Shown in pieces: positions 43,435 to 52,478 of a DNA stretch of 64,000 bases. Below the pieces are notes generated by a model. That model saw only the letters and a list, made by a program, of their open reading frames with translations, was not told the DNA's origin and did not search any database. This DNA comes from Anaerolineae bacterium (GTDB taxonomy: Bacteria > Chloroflexota > Anaerolineae > Anaerolineales > E44-bin32). The stretch lies in NCBI GenBank assembly GCA_011174825.1, contig DUEZ01000078.1, positions 1 to 64,000 of the forward strand, written 5' to 3'. How positions within the stretch are numbered: the first letter of the stretch is position 1; every line of letters starts with the position of its first letter. Position numbers and translations under genes: made by a program.

Positions 43435-45588
43435 ATGGAAGATCCCTCGGGAGGACGACCCTCCATTGGCGAGCGTATTAAGCTCGCTTGGCAAGCAACC
43501 CGATTGGGGCTGATTTTCGCTCTCGGCTTGATTGGGACGGTCCTCGTTCTGTCTATACCACAAGCACAAAACGGGTCAACGTTTATCCTAGAACCTGGTG
43601 ATGTCGCTCCACAGGATATCCTGGCACCCTACAGGCTGGATTTCCCAAGTGAGGTTCTAACCGAGATAGCACGCGAAGAGGCAGCCGAGGCCGTCACGGA
43701 CCTTTACGACCCTCCTGATAGCAATGTCGCCAGACAACAACTTGAAAGCTTAAGAGAAGTGCTTAACTACATCGATTCTATTCGGGCTGATCAACTCAGC
43801 ACGTCCAAAGAACTCATCGAAGATTTAATCAAAAACATAAAGGTCCCCTTGGATACCGAAGTCGCACAAGCAATATTGGAACTGCCTGATCCTCGGTGGG
43901 AAGCCATAAAACTCGAATCGACATCCGTGCTAGAACAGGTGATGCGCAATGAAATCAGGGAGGACAGGGTAAACGAGGCGCGGCGATCCGTGCCAACGCT
44001 CGTGAGTATCGCTCTACCAGTAGACCAAGTTCAGTTGGTTAGCCATTTGGTAACCGCCTTTGTAGCCCCGAACACTTGGCTCAATCAGTCCGCAACCGAG
44101 GAAGCTAAAAATAATGCGCGTCAATCGGTCGAATTGGTTCGCACATCATATGCTGCTGGGGAAACGATCGTCAGGGTAGGATCTCGAATAACACCGCTTG
44201 AGATCGAGGCTTTGGAAGCTTATAACCTATTAAAGCCCCCTGAACCCTGGCAAAGAATTGCGATCCAGGTGTTATTGGTCACACTTCTAGCAAGCACGAT
44301 CGCGCTATACGCCTACCGAATCCACCCAAATGAGATCAAGAAAACCCGTCATGCATTAACCTTAAGCATCATGTTCATCATCGTAGCTTTGAACATGCAA
44401 CTGATGATCCCTGGAAGAGCGGTCTTACCTTATCTCTTCCCGACAGCAACCCTCCCCATCTTGTTAGCTGTGCTCTTCAGCCCTGGTATGGGCATCATGA
44501 GCGCCTTAGTCAGCGGTGCTTTGGCGGGTTTCCTGGCACCAAGGGGATTGGAGCTCGGGTTGTACACCGCTCTTAGCGGTACGATAGCGGCCTTGATCAT
44601 TGGCCGAGCGGAGCGTCTTAGTTCCTTCTTCTGGGCAGGGATAGGCACTTCGATTTCCGCCGCCATGGTTATCGTCATCTTCCGCTTCCCCGATCCAGCA
44701 ACGGACCTGCTTGGTAAGGCGACGCTTATGGGTGCTGCGATCATCAACGGCTTACTCTCCGCAAGTCTTGGATTCGGATTGTTACTCCTCACCAGCAACT
44801 TTCTCGGTATCACCACAAGCCTACAACTGATCGAATTGTCTCGTCCTGACCATCCGTTGCTACAGTTGCTCCTGCAAAACGCGCCGGGAACATACCAACA
44901 CAGTTTACAGGTCGCGAATCTCGCAGAACAAGCTGCCCGAGCCATCGACGCCAATCCCTTACTCACACGCGTCGGAGCCTTGTATCACGATGTTGGCAAG
45001 GCTCTTCGTCCTCAATTCTTCATCGAAAACCAGGTGCCTGGGCAAAACGTGCACGAGCAGTTAGATCCAACGACAAGCGCCAGCATCATCATTTCCCATG
45101 TGGATGACGGCCTCGAGCTCGCCAATAAGTATCACCTACCAGATAGCATCCAAGCCTTCATCAAAGAACACCATGGTAACCAGAAAGTCAGGTACCAATA
45201 CCACGCTGCCATAGAGGCTGCCGGAGGCGATAAGAATCTCGTCAACACCGATGACTTTACTTATCATGGCTCCACCCCACTCACACGTGAGACTGCTGTC
45301 CTCATGTTAGCGGATGGCGTAGAAGCTAAAGTCAGAGCAGACAAACCTCAGAATCGTGAAGAGATCGACAAGCTTGTCCGCTGGGTCATTGCCGATCGCT
45401 TATCGAACGGACAACTTGCGCGTACCGAATTGACATTAAAAGATCTCGATTCTATCCGTTCTTCTTTCACCCGCACACTGAGGAATTTCTATCATCCCCG
45501 ACTGCAATATCCTGAACCCGGGGAAGAGGACACCTCCCCAATCCAAGATCCTCAAGGCAGCACGGCTAGCTCACCCAACAGTTCATGA
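43435..45588 (+). CDS. PgpH-like 7TM-HD c-di-AMP phosphodiesterase
   Basis: 717 residues. First helix about 22-42, a large outside domain (about 45-270), then a block of seven helices (about 275-470), then a cytoplasmic HD domain with YHDVGK (H518, D519) and later HHG and DG metal-binding positions. This is the layout of PgpH, which hydrolyses c-di-AMP in Listeria. The neighbours yqeY, ybeY and dgkA are the usual company. It overlaps ybeY by 4 nt (ATGA). Confidence 0.9.
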   Translation: MEDPSGGRPSIGERIKLAWQATRLGLIFALGLIGTVLVLSIPQAQNGSTFILEPGDVAPQDILAPYRLDFPSEVLTEIAREEAAEAVTDLYDPPDSNVARQQLESLREVLNYIDSIRADQLSTSKELIEDLIKNIKVPLDTEVAQAILELPDPRWEAIKLESTSVLEQVMRNEIREDRVNEARRSVPTLVSIALPVDQVQLVSHLVTAFVAPNTWLNQSATEEAKNNARQSVELVRTSYAAGETIVRVGSRITPLEIEALEAYNLLKPPEPWQRIAIQVLLVTLLASTIALYAYRIHPNEIKKTRHALTLSIMFIIVALNMQLMIPGRAVLPYLFPTATLPILLAVLFSPGMGIMSALVSGALAGFLAPRGLELGLYTALSGTIAALIIGRAERLSSFFWAGIGTSISAAMVIVIFRFPDPATDLLGKATLMGAAIINGLLSASLGFGLLLLTSNFLGITTSLQLIELSRPDHPLLQLLLQNAPGTYQHSLQVANLAEQAARAIDANPLLTRVGALYHDVGKALRPQFFIENQVPGQNVHEQLDPTTSASIIISHVDDGLELANKYHLPDSIQAFIKEHHGNQKVRYQYHAAIEAAGGDKNLVNTDDFTYHGSTPLTRETAVLMLADGVEAKVRADKPQNREEIDKLVRWVIADRLSNGQLARTELTLKDLDSIRSSFTRTLRNFYHPRLQYPEPGEEDTSPIQDPQGSTASSPNSS

Positions 45589-46046
45589 CCTACAAAACGC
45601 ATTTACATTGTGATGCAGGATATGCTAAAGACTTCTCTGGCCTGGCCACTCTTGCTGTCGGCGTTCTCAGTCATGAGGGGGTCCCACCAGGAGAACTCAC
45701 CATCGTCCTTACAGACGAAGATACAATCCATAAGCTAAATAAGCAGTATAGAGGACACAATTCATCAACGGATGTCCTCTCCTTTGCAGACGGAAGTCTC
45801 GATCCGGACAGCAAAGGTGTTTATTATGGTGATGTGATCATTGCGGTTCCAATAGCCAAAACCCAGGCCAAAATCGCTGGTCATACTCTAGAAGCCGAGC
45901 TTGCACTTCTCACTGTCCACGGAATATTGCATTTATTAGGTTACGATCATACCAACCCAGATGAACGGGACCACATGTGGGCCGTGAAACAGACGATCTT
46001 AGCTAAACATGGGTACCAGATCACGTTCCCGGAGGAAATGGTATGA
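45585..46046 (+). CDS. ybeY: Endoribonuclease YbeY (rRNA maturation)
   Basis: 153 residues. The metal-binding motif H112-x3-H116-x5-H122 (HGILHLLGYDH) and STDVLSFADG are diagnostic. YbeY acts in 16S rRNA processing and ribosome quality control. ATGA overlaps on both sides tie it to the HD gene and the diacylglycerol kinase gene. Confidence 0.95.
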   Translation: MTYKTHLHCDAGYAKDFSGLATLAVGVLSHEGVPPGELTIVLTDEDTIHKLNKQYRGHNSSTDVLSFADGSLDPDSKGVYYGDVIIAVPIAKTQAKIAGHTLEAELALLTVHGILHLLGYDHTNPDERDHMWAVKQTILAKHGYQITFPEEMV

Positions 46047-46423
46047 CCAAGTCGAAACAATCCCGGTCACGAATTGCTGCTTTTCACCACGCTTTTTCAG
46101 GTTGGTGGTATGTCCTTCAAACCCAGAGGAACGCTTGGATTCATGCCTTAGCAACATTGGGTGTCATCGTGCTGGGATATTGGCTAAGTATCGAACGAAG
46201 TGATTGGGCAGTTCTACTCTTGGCCATTGGTCTAGTCTGGTTAGCAGAGTTCTTGAACACCGCTCTCGAGGCGGTCGTTGATCTCGCTAGCCCCAAGATG
46301 CATCCCCTTGCGCGAGTCGGAAAGGACGTTGGAGCTGCTGGAGTTCTCATCTCAGCCGCCACTGCAGCTGTTATTGGGTTGTTGATTCTCGGCCCACCCT
46401 TATTGGATAGACTCGGCCTTTGA
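46043..46423 (+). CDS. dgkA: Diacylglycerol/undecaprenol kinase family protein
   Basis: 126 residues with three membrane helices (about 32-50, 55-75, 100-122). EFLNTALEAVVDL and KDVGAAGVLISA are the family signature. In Gram-positive-type cells this family phosphorylates undecaprenol and so recycles cell-wall lipid carrier. Last gene of the yqeY operon. The N-terminus is basic (KSKQSRSR). Confidence 0.9.
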   Translation: MTKSKQSRSRIAAFHHAFSGWWYVLQTQRNAWIHALATLGVIVLGYWLSIERSDWAVLLLAIGLVWLAEFLNTALEAVVDLASPKMHPLARVGKDVGAAGVLISAATAAVIGLLILGPPLLDRLGL

Positions 46424-46446
46424 GAATCGCTCCCCCAAAGGATTTA

Positions 46447-46475
46447 TTGCAGCGATTCTTGTTCTGTGCCATAAT
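46447..46475 (+). promoter_or_regulatory. Possible promoter of the histidine kinase gene
   Basis: TTGCAG (46447-46452), 17-nt spacer, CATAAT (46470-46475). Predicted leader of about 130 nt. Confidence 0.45.
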
Positions 46476-46615
46476 GCCTGAGGTGGGCAAAGCCTTGGCC
46501 ACTAGGCTAACGCGCTTGCGTGCTTGAGCGTTTAATGTCGGAAATCTCGGTTGTTGGATTGATAGAAAAGTCTTTGCTCGATACGTATATGCGAATGATA
46601 TGAGGTTGATATTTG

Positions 46616-49168
46616 ATGGAGTCTAGTCCGTCACAAGGCAATTTATATAAGGCCGCCACAACTTCGTTCGATTTCGATAGTCCTGGGGAGATCATTAACG
46701 GCTTACTCAATCTTGCGGGTAAGCTCACGGGATCTGATCGTATCGCGCTGTATGAATACAACGAGGGAGAGACCTCCTTTATCCCACGTTTTGCCATTGG
46801 AACTCCAATGGGAAACCTTGGGAGGCTTTCATCGTCCACAGATGATCCAATCCTCAGGACCGTCTTAGCGAATCACCGCGCGGTTGGAACCGATAAGAAT
46901 TACAAAGCACTCTCCCTACCCCTTGCTCCGGGGATTGTGGCTTGTGCACCTTGCATCACTGGTGGACAAACAGTTGGTCTACTCTTTATAGGTAGGGAAG
47001 AACAAGTACCCTATAACGATGAGGAACTCGCTACAATTGAAGTCCTGGCAACGCGTATTGCCGAATCCCTTCTACTCGCTCGCGAATCAGCCAGCCAAAC
47101 GTATACCTTCCATAAATTATCCTTGCTTTACCAAGCCAGCCACGCCATTACAGGTACGCGCGACCGTCAGGAGGCAATCCGTCAAACTGCGGCTCACCTT
47201 CTGAAGGCCACATCTGCTGATTTCTGTGAGGTCATGGTCTTTGATGAGTCAAACGGTCACACGAGTCGCTTCAGCCAGCAATTGGACAAATCAATGCAAC
47301 CTACTGTTATGTCGCAAGAGGGCGACTCGCTTCCCGAATACCCAATCCACAAGAAAGTATTACAAGATTTGTTACCTCACAACTTAAGCCTGGTGCCTCC
47401 CAAGGGTTCAGCGAAAGACATCGCGATGTTGGAGAATGAGGGTTTTGCAGCGGTTGCTATCTTCCCGCTTGCAACCCGTAATCAAGCTTTGGGCATTGTG
47501 CGTATGTTGTATAACAGACCTGGCAGACAGATCAACGAGCAGGAAATGGAGCTCGCACAAGCGATCATCAATATCGGTGCTGTCGGTTTCCAAGATGCTA
47601 TCCACCTAGAGACGGCTGAATCGAGAGCAAGCCAACTGCAGGTCTTGGGTGATATCGGTCGTGAGATGACCTCCACGCTCGATTTGGAAGCGGCTCTCGA
47701 GAACGCAATGTTGCATACGCAGCGCTTGCTGGATGTTGAAGCTTGCGTTCTCTTCTTACTGGATGAACTGGGCGAGAAATTGGTGCTCAAGGCGAGTGGG
47801 GGTAGACACCTTCGTATCCGGGATGTGGCAATCCGCATCGAAGAAGGTATCGCTGGTTGGGTAACCCGTAATCAACGTCCTCTGATTGTGAACGATGTTC
47901 GAGCCAATCCTCTATATCAAAGTGCGATCGACGGCCAAACAGGGCTGCTAACGACTTCCGTGTTATGTGTCCCGATGGAGAGGCGTGGCGAAGTTCTTGG
48001 TGTAATCGAAGCCATCAACCATCCACGGGGAGCCTTCACAGAAGGCGATCAACAAGTCCTCTCTTCCGTCGCTTCCTGGGCCGCCATCGCTGTTGATAAC
48101 GCTACTTTGTTCCAGCGCGTTGCTGAAGAACGAAGTCGACTTGAAGCGACACTGGTTGAGACAGTAGACTCTGTTGTGCTCACCGATACATTGGGCCGCA
48201 TCATCCTCATCAATCAAGCCGCTGGACAAGCTTTCCGAATCAACCCTGACCGTGCTGCTGGTCGCTTGGCATCTGAAGTCTTTGCGGGACATCCCCTCGG
48301 TGATATGCTGATGGATCCGGAGATTAGTCTCCCCACCAGCCAAGAGATTTCCACGCCTACTGAGCGAATTCTCTTTTCAACCATCAGCGAGGTCACCGAT
48401 GTCGGCCGCGTCGCTGTCATGCAAGACATCACAGCCCTGAAACAGATCGACCGTATGAGATCTCAACTGCTGGGCACCGCAGCACACGATTTAAAAAATC
48501 CTCTCAACGCGATCCGATTGGGCGCTGATCTACTCTATGATGCTCCACTTAATGATCAACAGCGAAGGGCGTTGAGCATGATGCAGCGAGCCACTGAGAG
48601 CATGACAAATCTGATCACCGCTCTCTTGGAGACGATCCGGGTCGAATCCACTGCTAATGTGATTTATGAACCCTGTCAGGTTAATGATCTTATCCGTCGC
48701 GCAATTGAAGATTTACGTCCACTCTCGGAAGCTAAAAAGCATAAGATCATTTACCAGCCTCCCGATGAATCCCTCCTCCTTATGGGTGAACCCAACCGAT
48801 TAAATTCGGTTATGAGCAACCTCTTAAGCAACGCAATCAAGTTCACAAAACCGGAAGGCGAAATCACGATCGCTGTCAAGTGGGATGACGATCAGGCTAC
48901 CATCAGCGTAGGGGACAACGGCCCAGGTATCCCAGAAGATGAGATATCACGTGTCTTTGAGCACCTTTTCCGCGGTCGGATCAATGTGGAAGACCCCGAT
49001 AACCCAATTGAGGGAACGGGCCTCGGCTTAGCACTAGCTAAGACCGTCATTGAACAACATGGTGGTCACATATGGGTCGAGAGTGAGGAAGGCAAAGGGA
49101 GCACTTTTCTCTTCTCCCTACCCCGTGAGCCTACTCCCAAGACAGGATCGCTTCGCAAAGAAGAATAG
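46616..49168 (+). CDS. Cytoplasmic multi-GAF sensor histidine kinase
   Basis: 850 residues from the ATG at 46616, with GAGG about 10 nt upstream; a TTG at 46613 is one codon earlier. Domains: degenerate GAF (about 1-160), GAF (about 175-330), clear GAF (about 345-500), PAS-like (about 505-610, VVLTDTLGRIILINQAA), HisKA with H624 (AAHDLKNPLNAI), and HATPase (about 725-840: N box, DNGPGIP, GTGLGLALA). No membrane helix is seen, so it senses an internal signal. No response regulator is next to it; an orphan regulator lies at 14168. Confidence 0.93.
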   Translation: MESSPSQGNLYKAATTSFDFDSPGEIINGLLNLAGKLTGSDRIALYEYNEGETSFIPRFAIGTPMGNLGRLSSSTDDPILRTVLANHRAVGTDKNYKALSLPLAPGIVACAPCITGGQTVGLLFIGREEQVPYNDEELATIEVLATRIAESLLLARESASQTYTFHKLSLLYQASHAITGTRDRQEAIRQTAAHLLKATSADFCEVMVFDESNGHTSRFSQQLDKSMQPTVMSQEGDSLPEYPIHKKVLQDLLPHNLSLVPPKGSAKDIAMLENEGFAAVAIFPLATRNQALGIVRMLYNRPGRQINEQEMELAQAIINIGAVGFQDAIHLETAESRASQLQVLGDIGREMTSTLDLEAALENAMLHTQRLLDVEACVLFLLDELGEKLVLKASGGRHLRIRDVAIRIEEGIAGWVTRNQRPLIVNDVRANPLYQSAIDGQTGLLTTSVLCVPMERRGEVLGVIEAINHPRGAFTEGDQQVLSSVASWAAIAVDNATLFQRVAEERSRLEATLVETVDSVVLTDTLGRIILINQAAGQAFRINPDRAAGRLASEVFAGHPLGDMLMDPEISLPTSQEISTPTERILFSTISEVTDVGRVAVMQDITALKQIDRMRSQLLGTAAHDLKNPLNAIRLGADLLYDAPLNDQQRRALSMMQRATESMTNLITALLETIRVESTANVIYEPCQVNDLIRRAIEDLRPLSEAKKHKIIYQPPDESLLLMGEPNRLNSVMSNLLSNAIKFTKPEGEITIAVKWDDDQATISVGDNGPGIPEDEISRVFEHLFRGRINVEDPDNPIEGTGLGLALAKTVIEQHGGHIWVESEEGKGSTFLFSLPREPTPKTGSLRKEE

Positions 49169-49210
49169 ATTCACCAGTAACCGTCACGTTTCATAAAGCG
49201 AATAGAATCG

Positions 49211-50065
49211 ATGAGTCAAACACCAATTTTCCACTTTGGAACTGTTGGTTCACCGCGCTCGACGCCAAAAAAACCTGGCGGTTCCGTAGGCGCTATATTG
49301 CACCTCGCAGATCAAAACCTGACGGCTTTCGAATTAGGTTGGGTCCGATCCGTTCGTGTCTCAGAGGAGACCTGCGTCAAGATTAATCAGACGGCGAAGG
49401 AGGCAGGTGTTTATATCAGCGTACACGCCCCTTACTACATTAATCTAAACGCCGATCATGAGGAATGGCCCAGGAGTCGAAAGCGAATAATGGATGCTGC
49501 TCGATTTGGTAATCTCGCCGGGGCAACAGACATCGTCTTCCATCCCGGCTCATATTTTGGAGGAACTCCGCAGAAAGCTCTCGAAGTTGCCATCCCCAGG
49601 CTTCTTGGTTGTGTTGAAGAACTTAGGTTTTCAGGCATCATGATCACGTTACGTCCGGAAACAATGGGTAAAGGGGCTATGCTGGGTTCACTCGACGACA
49701 CTCTGATCCTCTCACAGGAGATCGAAGGTGTTGAGCCATGTCTCGATTTTGCACATTTGCACGCCCGCCCAGGTGACGGCTCTACGAATTCGTATACTGA
49801 ATGGTGCGAAATACTGATCCAATATGGGGAGGCTCTTGGGGTGGATGCCCTACAACGTCTGCACTGTCATCTTTCGGGAATAGAATACGGACCAAAGGGG
49901 GAGCGCAACCACCTGATGCTTGCCAAGTCTGATTTCAATCTAGAGGATCTTTTACGTGCTCTCAACGATCTCGATTGCAGTGGTCGCATCCTCTGTGAAA
50001 GCCCTGAAGATATGGATGTCGATGCACAATTAATTAAAAACACGTGGGAAAGAATCGCAGGGTAA
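49211..50065 (+). CDS. Endonuclease IV-like TIM-barrel protein
   Basis: 284 residues, a usual length for Nfo-type AP endonucleases. Metal ligands are placed as expected: ISVHAPYYINL near residue 65, VFHPGSYFG near 115, ETMGKG near 150, CLDFAHLHA near 178, LQRLHCHLSG near 220 and CESPED near 266. It would cut DNA at abasic sites, or act as a sugar isomerase-like relative. It lies 42 nt after the kinase gene on the same strand. Confidence 0.82.
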   Translation: MSQTPIFHFGTVGSPRSTPKKPGGSVGAILHLADQNLTAFELGWVRSVRVSEETCVKINQTAKEAGVYISVHAPYYINLNADHEEWPRSRKRIMDAARFGNLAGATDIVFHPGSYFGGTPQKALEVAIPRLLGCVEELRFSGIMITLRPETMGKGAMLGSLDDTLILSQEIEGVEPCLDFAHLHARPGDGSTNSYTEWCEILIQYGEALGVDALQRLHCHLSGIEYGPKGERNHLMLAKSDFNLEDLLRALNDLDCSGRILCESPEDMDVDAQLIKNTWERIAG

Positions 50066-50084
50066 TAAATCATCTTTTGATCAG

Positions 50085-50114
50085 TGTAGGGGCGGTTCGC
50101 GAACCGCCCCTACA
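50085..50114. repeat. Perfect 30-bp palindrome (TGTAGGGGCGGTTCGC and complement)
   Basis: 20 bp after the endonuclease gene, a perfect no-loop palindrome. Without a T-run it is not a classic terminator; related in style to 19273-19300. Confidence 0.85.
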
Positions 50115-50132
50115 GGGTTGAATGAATGTAAA

Positions 50133-50165
50133 AGCTTCCCACGAGCGTATAGCTCGCGTGAAGCT
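50133..50165. repeat. Palindrome family A, copy 6
   Basis: 33 bp. One arm AGCTTCCCACGAGC, other GCTCGCGTGAAGCT: the two single-base changes keep pairing on both sides (CAC with GTG), a compensatory pair. It lies between convergent genes. Confidence 0.9.
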
Positions 50166-50206
50166 GACAGTACTCAAATCGTGATGCTCGTTCACCATCC
50201 TTAGTT

Positions 50207-51346
50207 TTATGGACCGACCTGCATGTCAGGCTGCTCGTAATGACGCTCAGCATCACCTGGTCTCTCCGTCGAGGCTCTGGTTACACCTACAAACACTGCC
50301 TTCAGTTGTCCATCCTCGAGCTTCACGGCGCCCACGATGGCGAACATCCCTACTTGAAGATCCTCGAAACCTTCAACACTACCATCTCGAGATCGATATC
50401 GTGTTAAGTTATCGACGAAGAAAGTCATCACAGAGCCATCTCTCGATTCGATCGTGAAAACGTGATCCCCGAGGGCAGCTATTCTTCCTCTCCCCCATAG
50501 ACAGTCCGGAGGATCCTTAGGGATCGCGACTGCTACAACGAAGGCAAACCATCCGCCCTCATTCTCCAATGCACCCACGTAGGCGATCATACCTACTTTA
50601 AGATCTTCGAGGCCCTTTACTGATCCATCCCTGCTGACGAATCGAGTCCGTTTACCTATCTGAAAGGTCACGGAAGCACCTTCGATAATCTGTAAGGTAA
50701 AGGTTCCCTCCTCAGGATCAACGGTCGTGATCTCGCCTCTGAACCGTCGCAGGTTATCGGGATTATCTTCTCTGTATGCAGCGGTCACGATCAAAGCCAC
50801 AAGACTGCTGTCCTCACGTTCGAATCCGATCACCAAAGCGACCATCCCCTTCTCTAGATCTTCGATACACTGGATCGAACCATCACGGCCTCGAAAATGC
50901 GTCCGTTCGGTGGTATGGATTGTCACGACAGCACCGTTTTGTTTCTTTAAGCTAAAGGAAGCAGAAGCTGCGGCGATTCCTGACACCTCGCCAATCACCC
51001 GCTCAGGTTGAGGTTCCACCTGCGTCGTGACCACCAAGCGAGCGATCAGTCCCTCTTCACTTCGGAAGCCCATAACAAGTGCTCTCATACCGGCCTCCAG
51101 ATCCGAAAATTCTTTGACCGAACCAGCGGGGCTGCGGAAATGAGTACCACGATCCACTTCAAATCGGTACTCCTCCCCACTTCTTGCATGGAGACCGAAA
51201 GCACTCGCGTGCAGATCTACCCAAATGATCTCCCCTAGAACGCGAATCCGATGTGGTGGCTTCCCTTCCTCAGCGTAGGCAACGCCGACAACGATCAACG
51301 AGAGGATTAAGGCCACCACCAATGCATTGCTGACTTTGCCTTTCAT
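50207..51346 (-). CDS. Secreted four-repeat DUF5666-type protein
   Basis: 379 residues from the ATG at 51346, chosen because GGAGG lies 5 nt upstream; a TTG at 51373 is the weaker alternative. Signal peptide (VALILSLIVVGVAYA). Four tandem repeats of about 70 residues follow, each with a V/I-rich strand block, a T.FRSRDGSV word and DLEVGM.A.VGF. DUF5666-like beta repeats are of unknown function. No partner gene is evident. Confidence 0.8.
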   Translation of the reverse strand: MKGKVSNALVVALILSLIVVGVAYAEEGKPPHRIRVLGEIIWVDLHASAFGLHARSGEEYRFEVDRGTHFRSPAGSVKEFSDLEAGMRALVMGFRSEEGLIARLVVTTQVEPQPERVIGEVSGIAAASASFSLKKQNGAVVTIHTTERTHFRGRDGSIQCIEDLEKGMVALVIGFEREDSSLVALIVTAAYREDNPDNLRRFRGEITTVDPEEGTFTLQIIEGASVTFQIGKRTRFVSRDGSVKGLEDLKVGMIAYVGALENEGGWFAFVVAVAIPKDPPDCLWGRGRIAALGDHVFTIESRDGSVMTFFVDNLTRYRSRDGSVEGFEDLQVGMFAIVGAVKLEDGQLKAVFVGVTRASTERPGDAERHYEQPDMQVGP

Positions 51347-51502
51347 GTCTACCTCCGTTGGATGGTTACTCAAAAGGTAAAGGAAGAGAACAATCTAGGT
51401 GTATAGAAGATGTAAAAAGACGGTAAATTGGGTTTCTCTAGTCGGATGTATTAAATCGGGGGATTGATATTTCAGAAGAGGGAATTAGGGATCAGGGAAG
51501 GC

Positions 51503-51590
51503 TAGGCACCGGGGTAATTGGGCACCTCGGCCTCTGTGGTTCGAACCATTTATGACAAACAACCAAAGTGCCCTGGTGCCCAAGTGCCTA
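51503..51590. repeat. Imperfect inverted repeat (TAGGCAC type), copy 2
   Basis: Ends TAGGCACC and GTGCCTA pair imperfectly across the element. Similar words to 29077-29163. It lies between the kinase stop (51645) and the DUF5666 gene. Confidence 0.6.
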
Positions 51591-51644
51591 ATAAGCATTT
51601 TTAGAAGTTGTATCAATATAGAAATGGAACTCTGTTGAGAGGCT

Positions 51645-52289
51645 CTATTCGACTGGGAATTCTATTTCCTCCCGACCTAGCAGTTTATCACGGATACGTT
51701 CAATAACGATTTCAAGGTGTTGGGGTTTATGTACAAAATCTAAGTCGTCAGTACGTATGCTGAGTACCGGGCACAGATCAAAGCCGGCCATCCACTCCTG
51801 GTAATATGAGTCAAGCAATCTCAGATAGCTAGCGTCAATGCTTCTTTCCATATCGCGACCACGATCTTTTATACGCCCCAACAATACCTCTACAGGTGCC
51901 CATAGATAAATAAGTAGATCAGGTAGATCCAACGATCCTACAATGAGATCAAACACATGACGATAGGTTTGATAATCGCGTTCCGTGATCGTTCCCAAAT
52001 TTAAGGCCGCACGCGAGAAAATCTCAGCGTCCTCATAAATCGATCGATCGATGATCGCTGATTGTGGGGCACGAGAGAGGGTCATATGCTGTTCAGCACG
52101 GTGGCCGAGGAAGAAGATTTGCAGATGAAAGGCCCATGTCTTCATATCGGCATAGAAATCGGAGAGATAGGGATTATCTACCACGGACTCGTATGCAGTA
52201 ATCCATCCAAGTCGCCTGCCCAAGCATTCGGTGAGCGATGTCTTACCAGAGCTGATATTGCCAGATACAAGGACGAAATGTTTTGCCAT
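51645..52289 (-). CDS. Deoxynucleoside kinase family protein
   Basis: 214 residues. The P-loop GNISSGKTS (about 10-18) follows the first strand; DRSIYED (near 82-88) is the DRS/substrate motif, and the LID region is RIKDRGRDMER. It phosphorylates deoxynucleosides for salvage. It lies downstream of nrdJ on the same strand (189-bp gap), so dNTP salvage and synthesis genes are grouped. It may be dAdo/dGuo-specific; the sequence alone does not settle that. Confidence 0.88.
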   Translation of the reverse strand: MAKHFVLVSGNISSGKTSLTECLGRRLGWITAYESVVDNPYLSDFYADMKTWAFHLQIFFLGHRAEQHMTLSRAPQSAIIDRSIYEDAEIFSRAALNLGTITERDYQTYRHVFDLIVGSLDLPDLLIYLWAPVEVLLGRIKDRGRDMERSIDASYLRLLDSYYQEWMAGFDLCPVLSIRTDDLDFVHKPQHLEIVIERIRDKLLGREEIEFPVE

Positions 52290-52478
52290 CCCGATTGCCT
52301 CCTCTTTGCCTCGTTCGAGTCAGAATTCCTAAAGCTGATGGTGGTCTTCGCTCGAATAAAAACTATGCATAGTGTAATGAGATGGAAATAGAAAAAGAAA
52401 GACCCCATAGGGGCCAGATTCAATTCGCTGCGTTTTTATTTCAGAAACGGAATGTTTACGTTCACGATTCCTCAGAAC

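Noticed and set aside
44430..44966. A 178-codon minus-strand frame opposite the PgpH-like gene
   Set aside because: Antisense shadow of the membrane-helix region; no start signal and no domain.
16218..50165. CRISPR array from the repeated palindromes
   Set aside because: Copies are kilobases apart in single intergenic places, not regularly spaced with spacers, and no cas gene is present.
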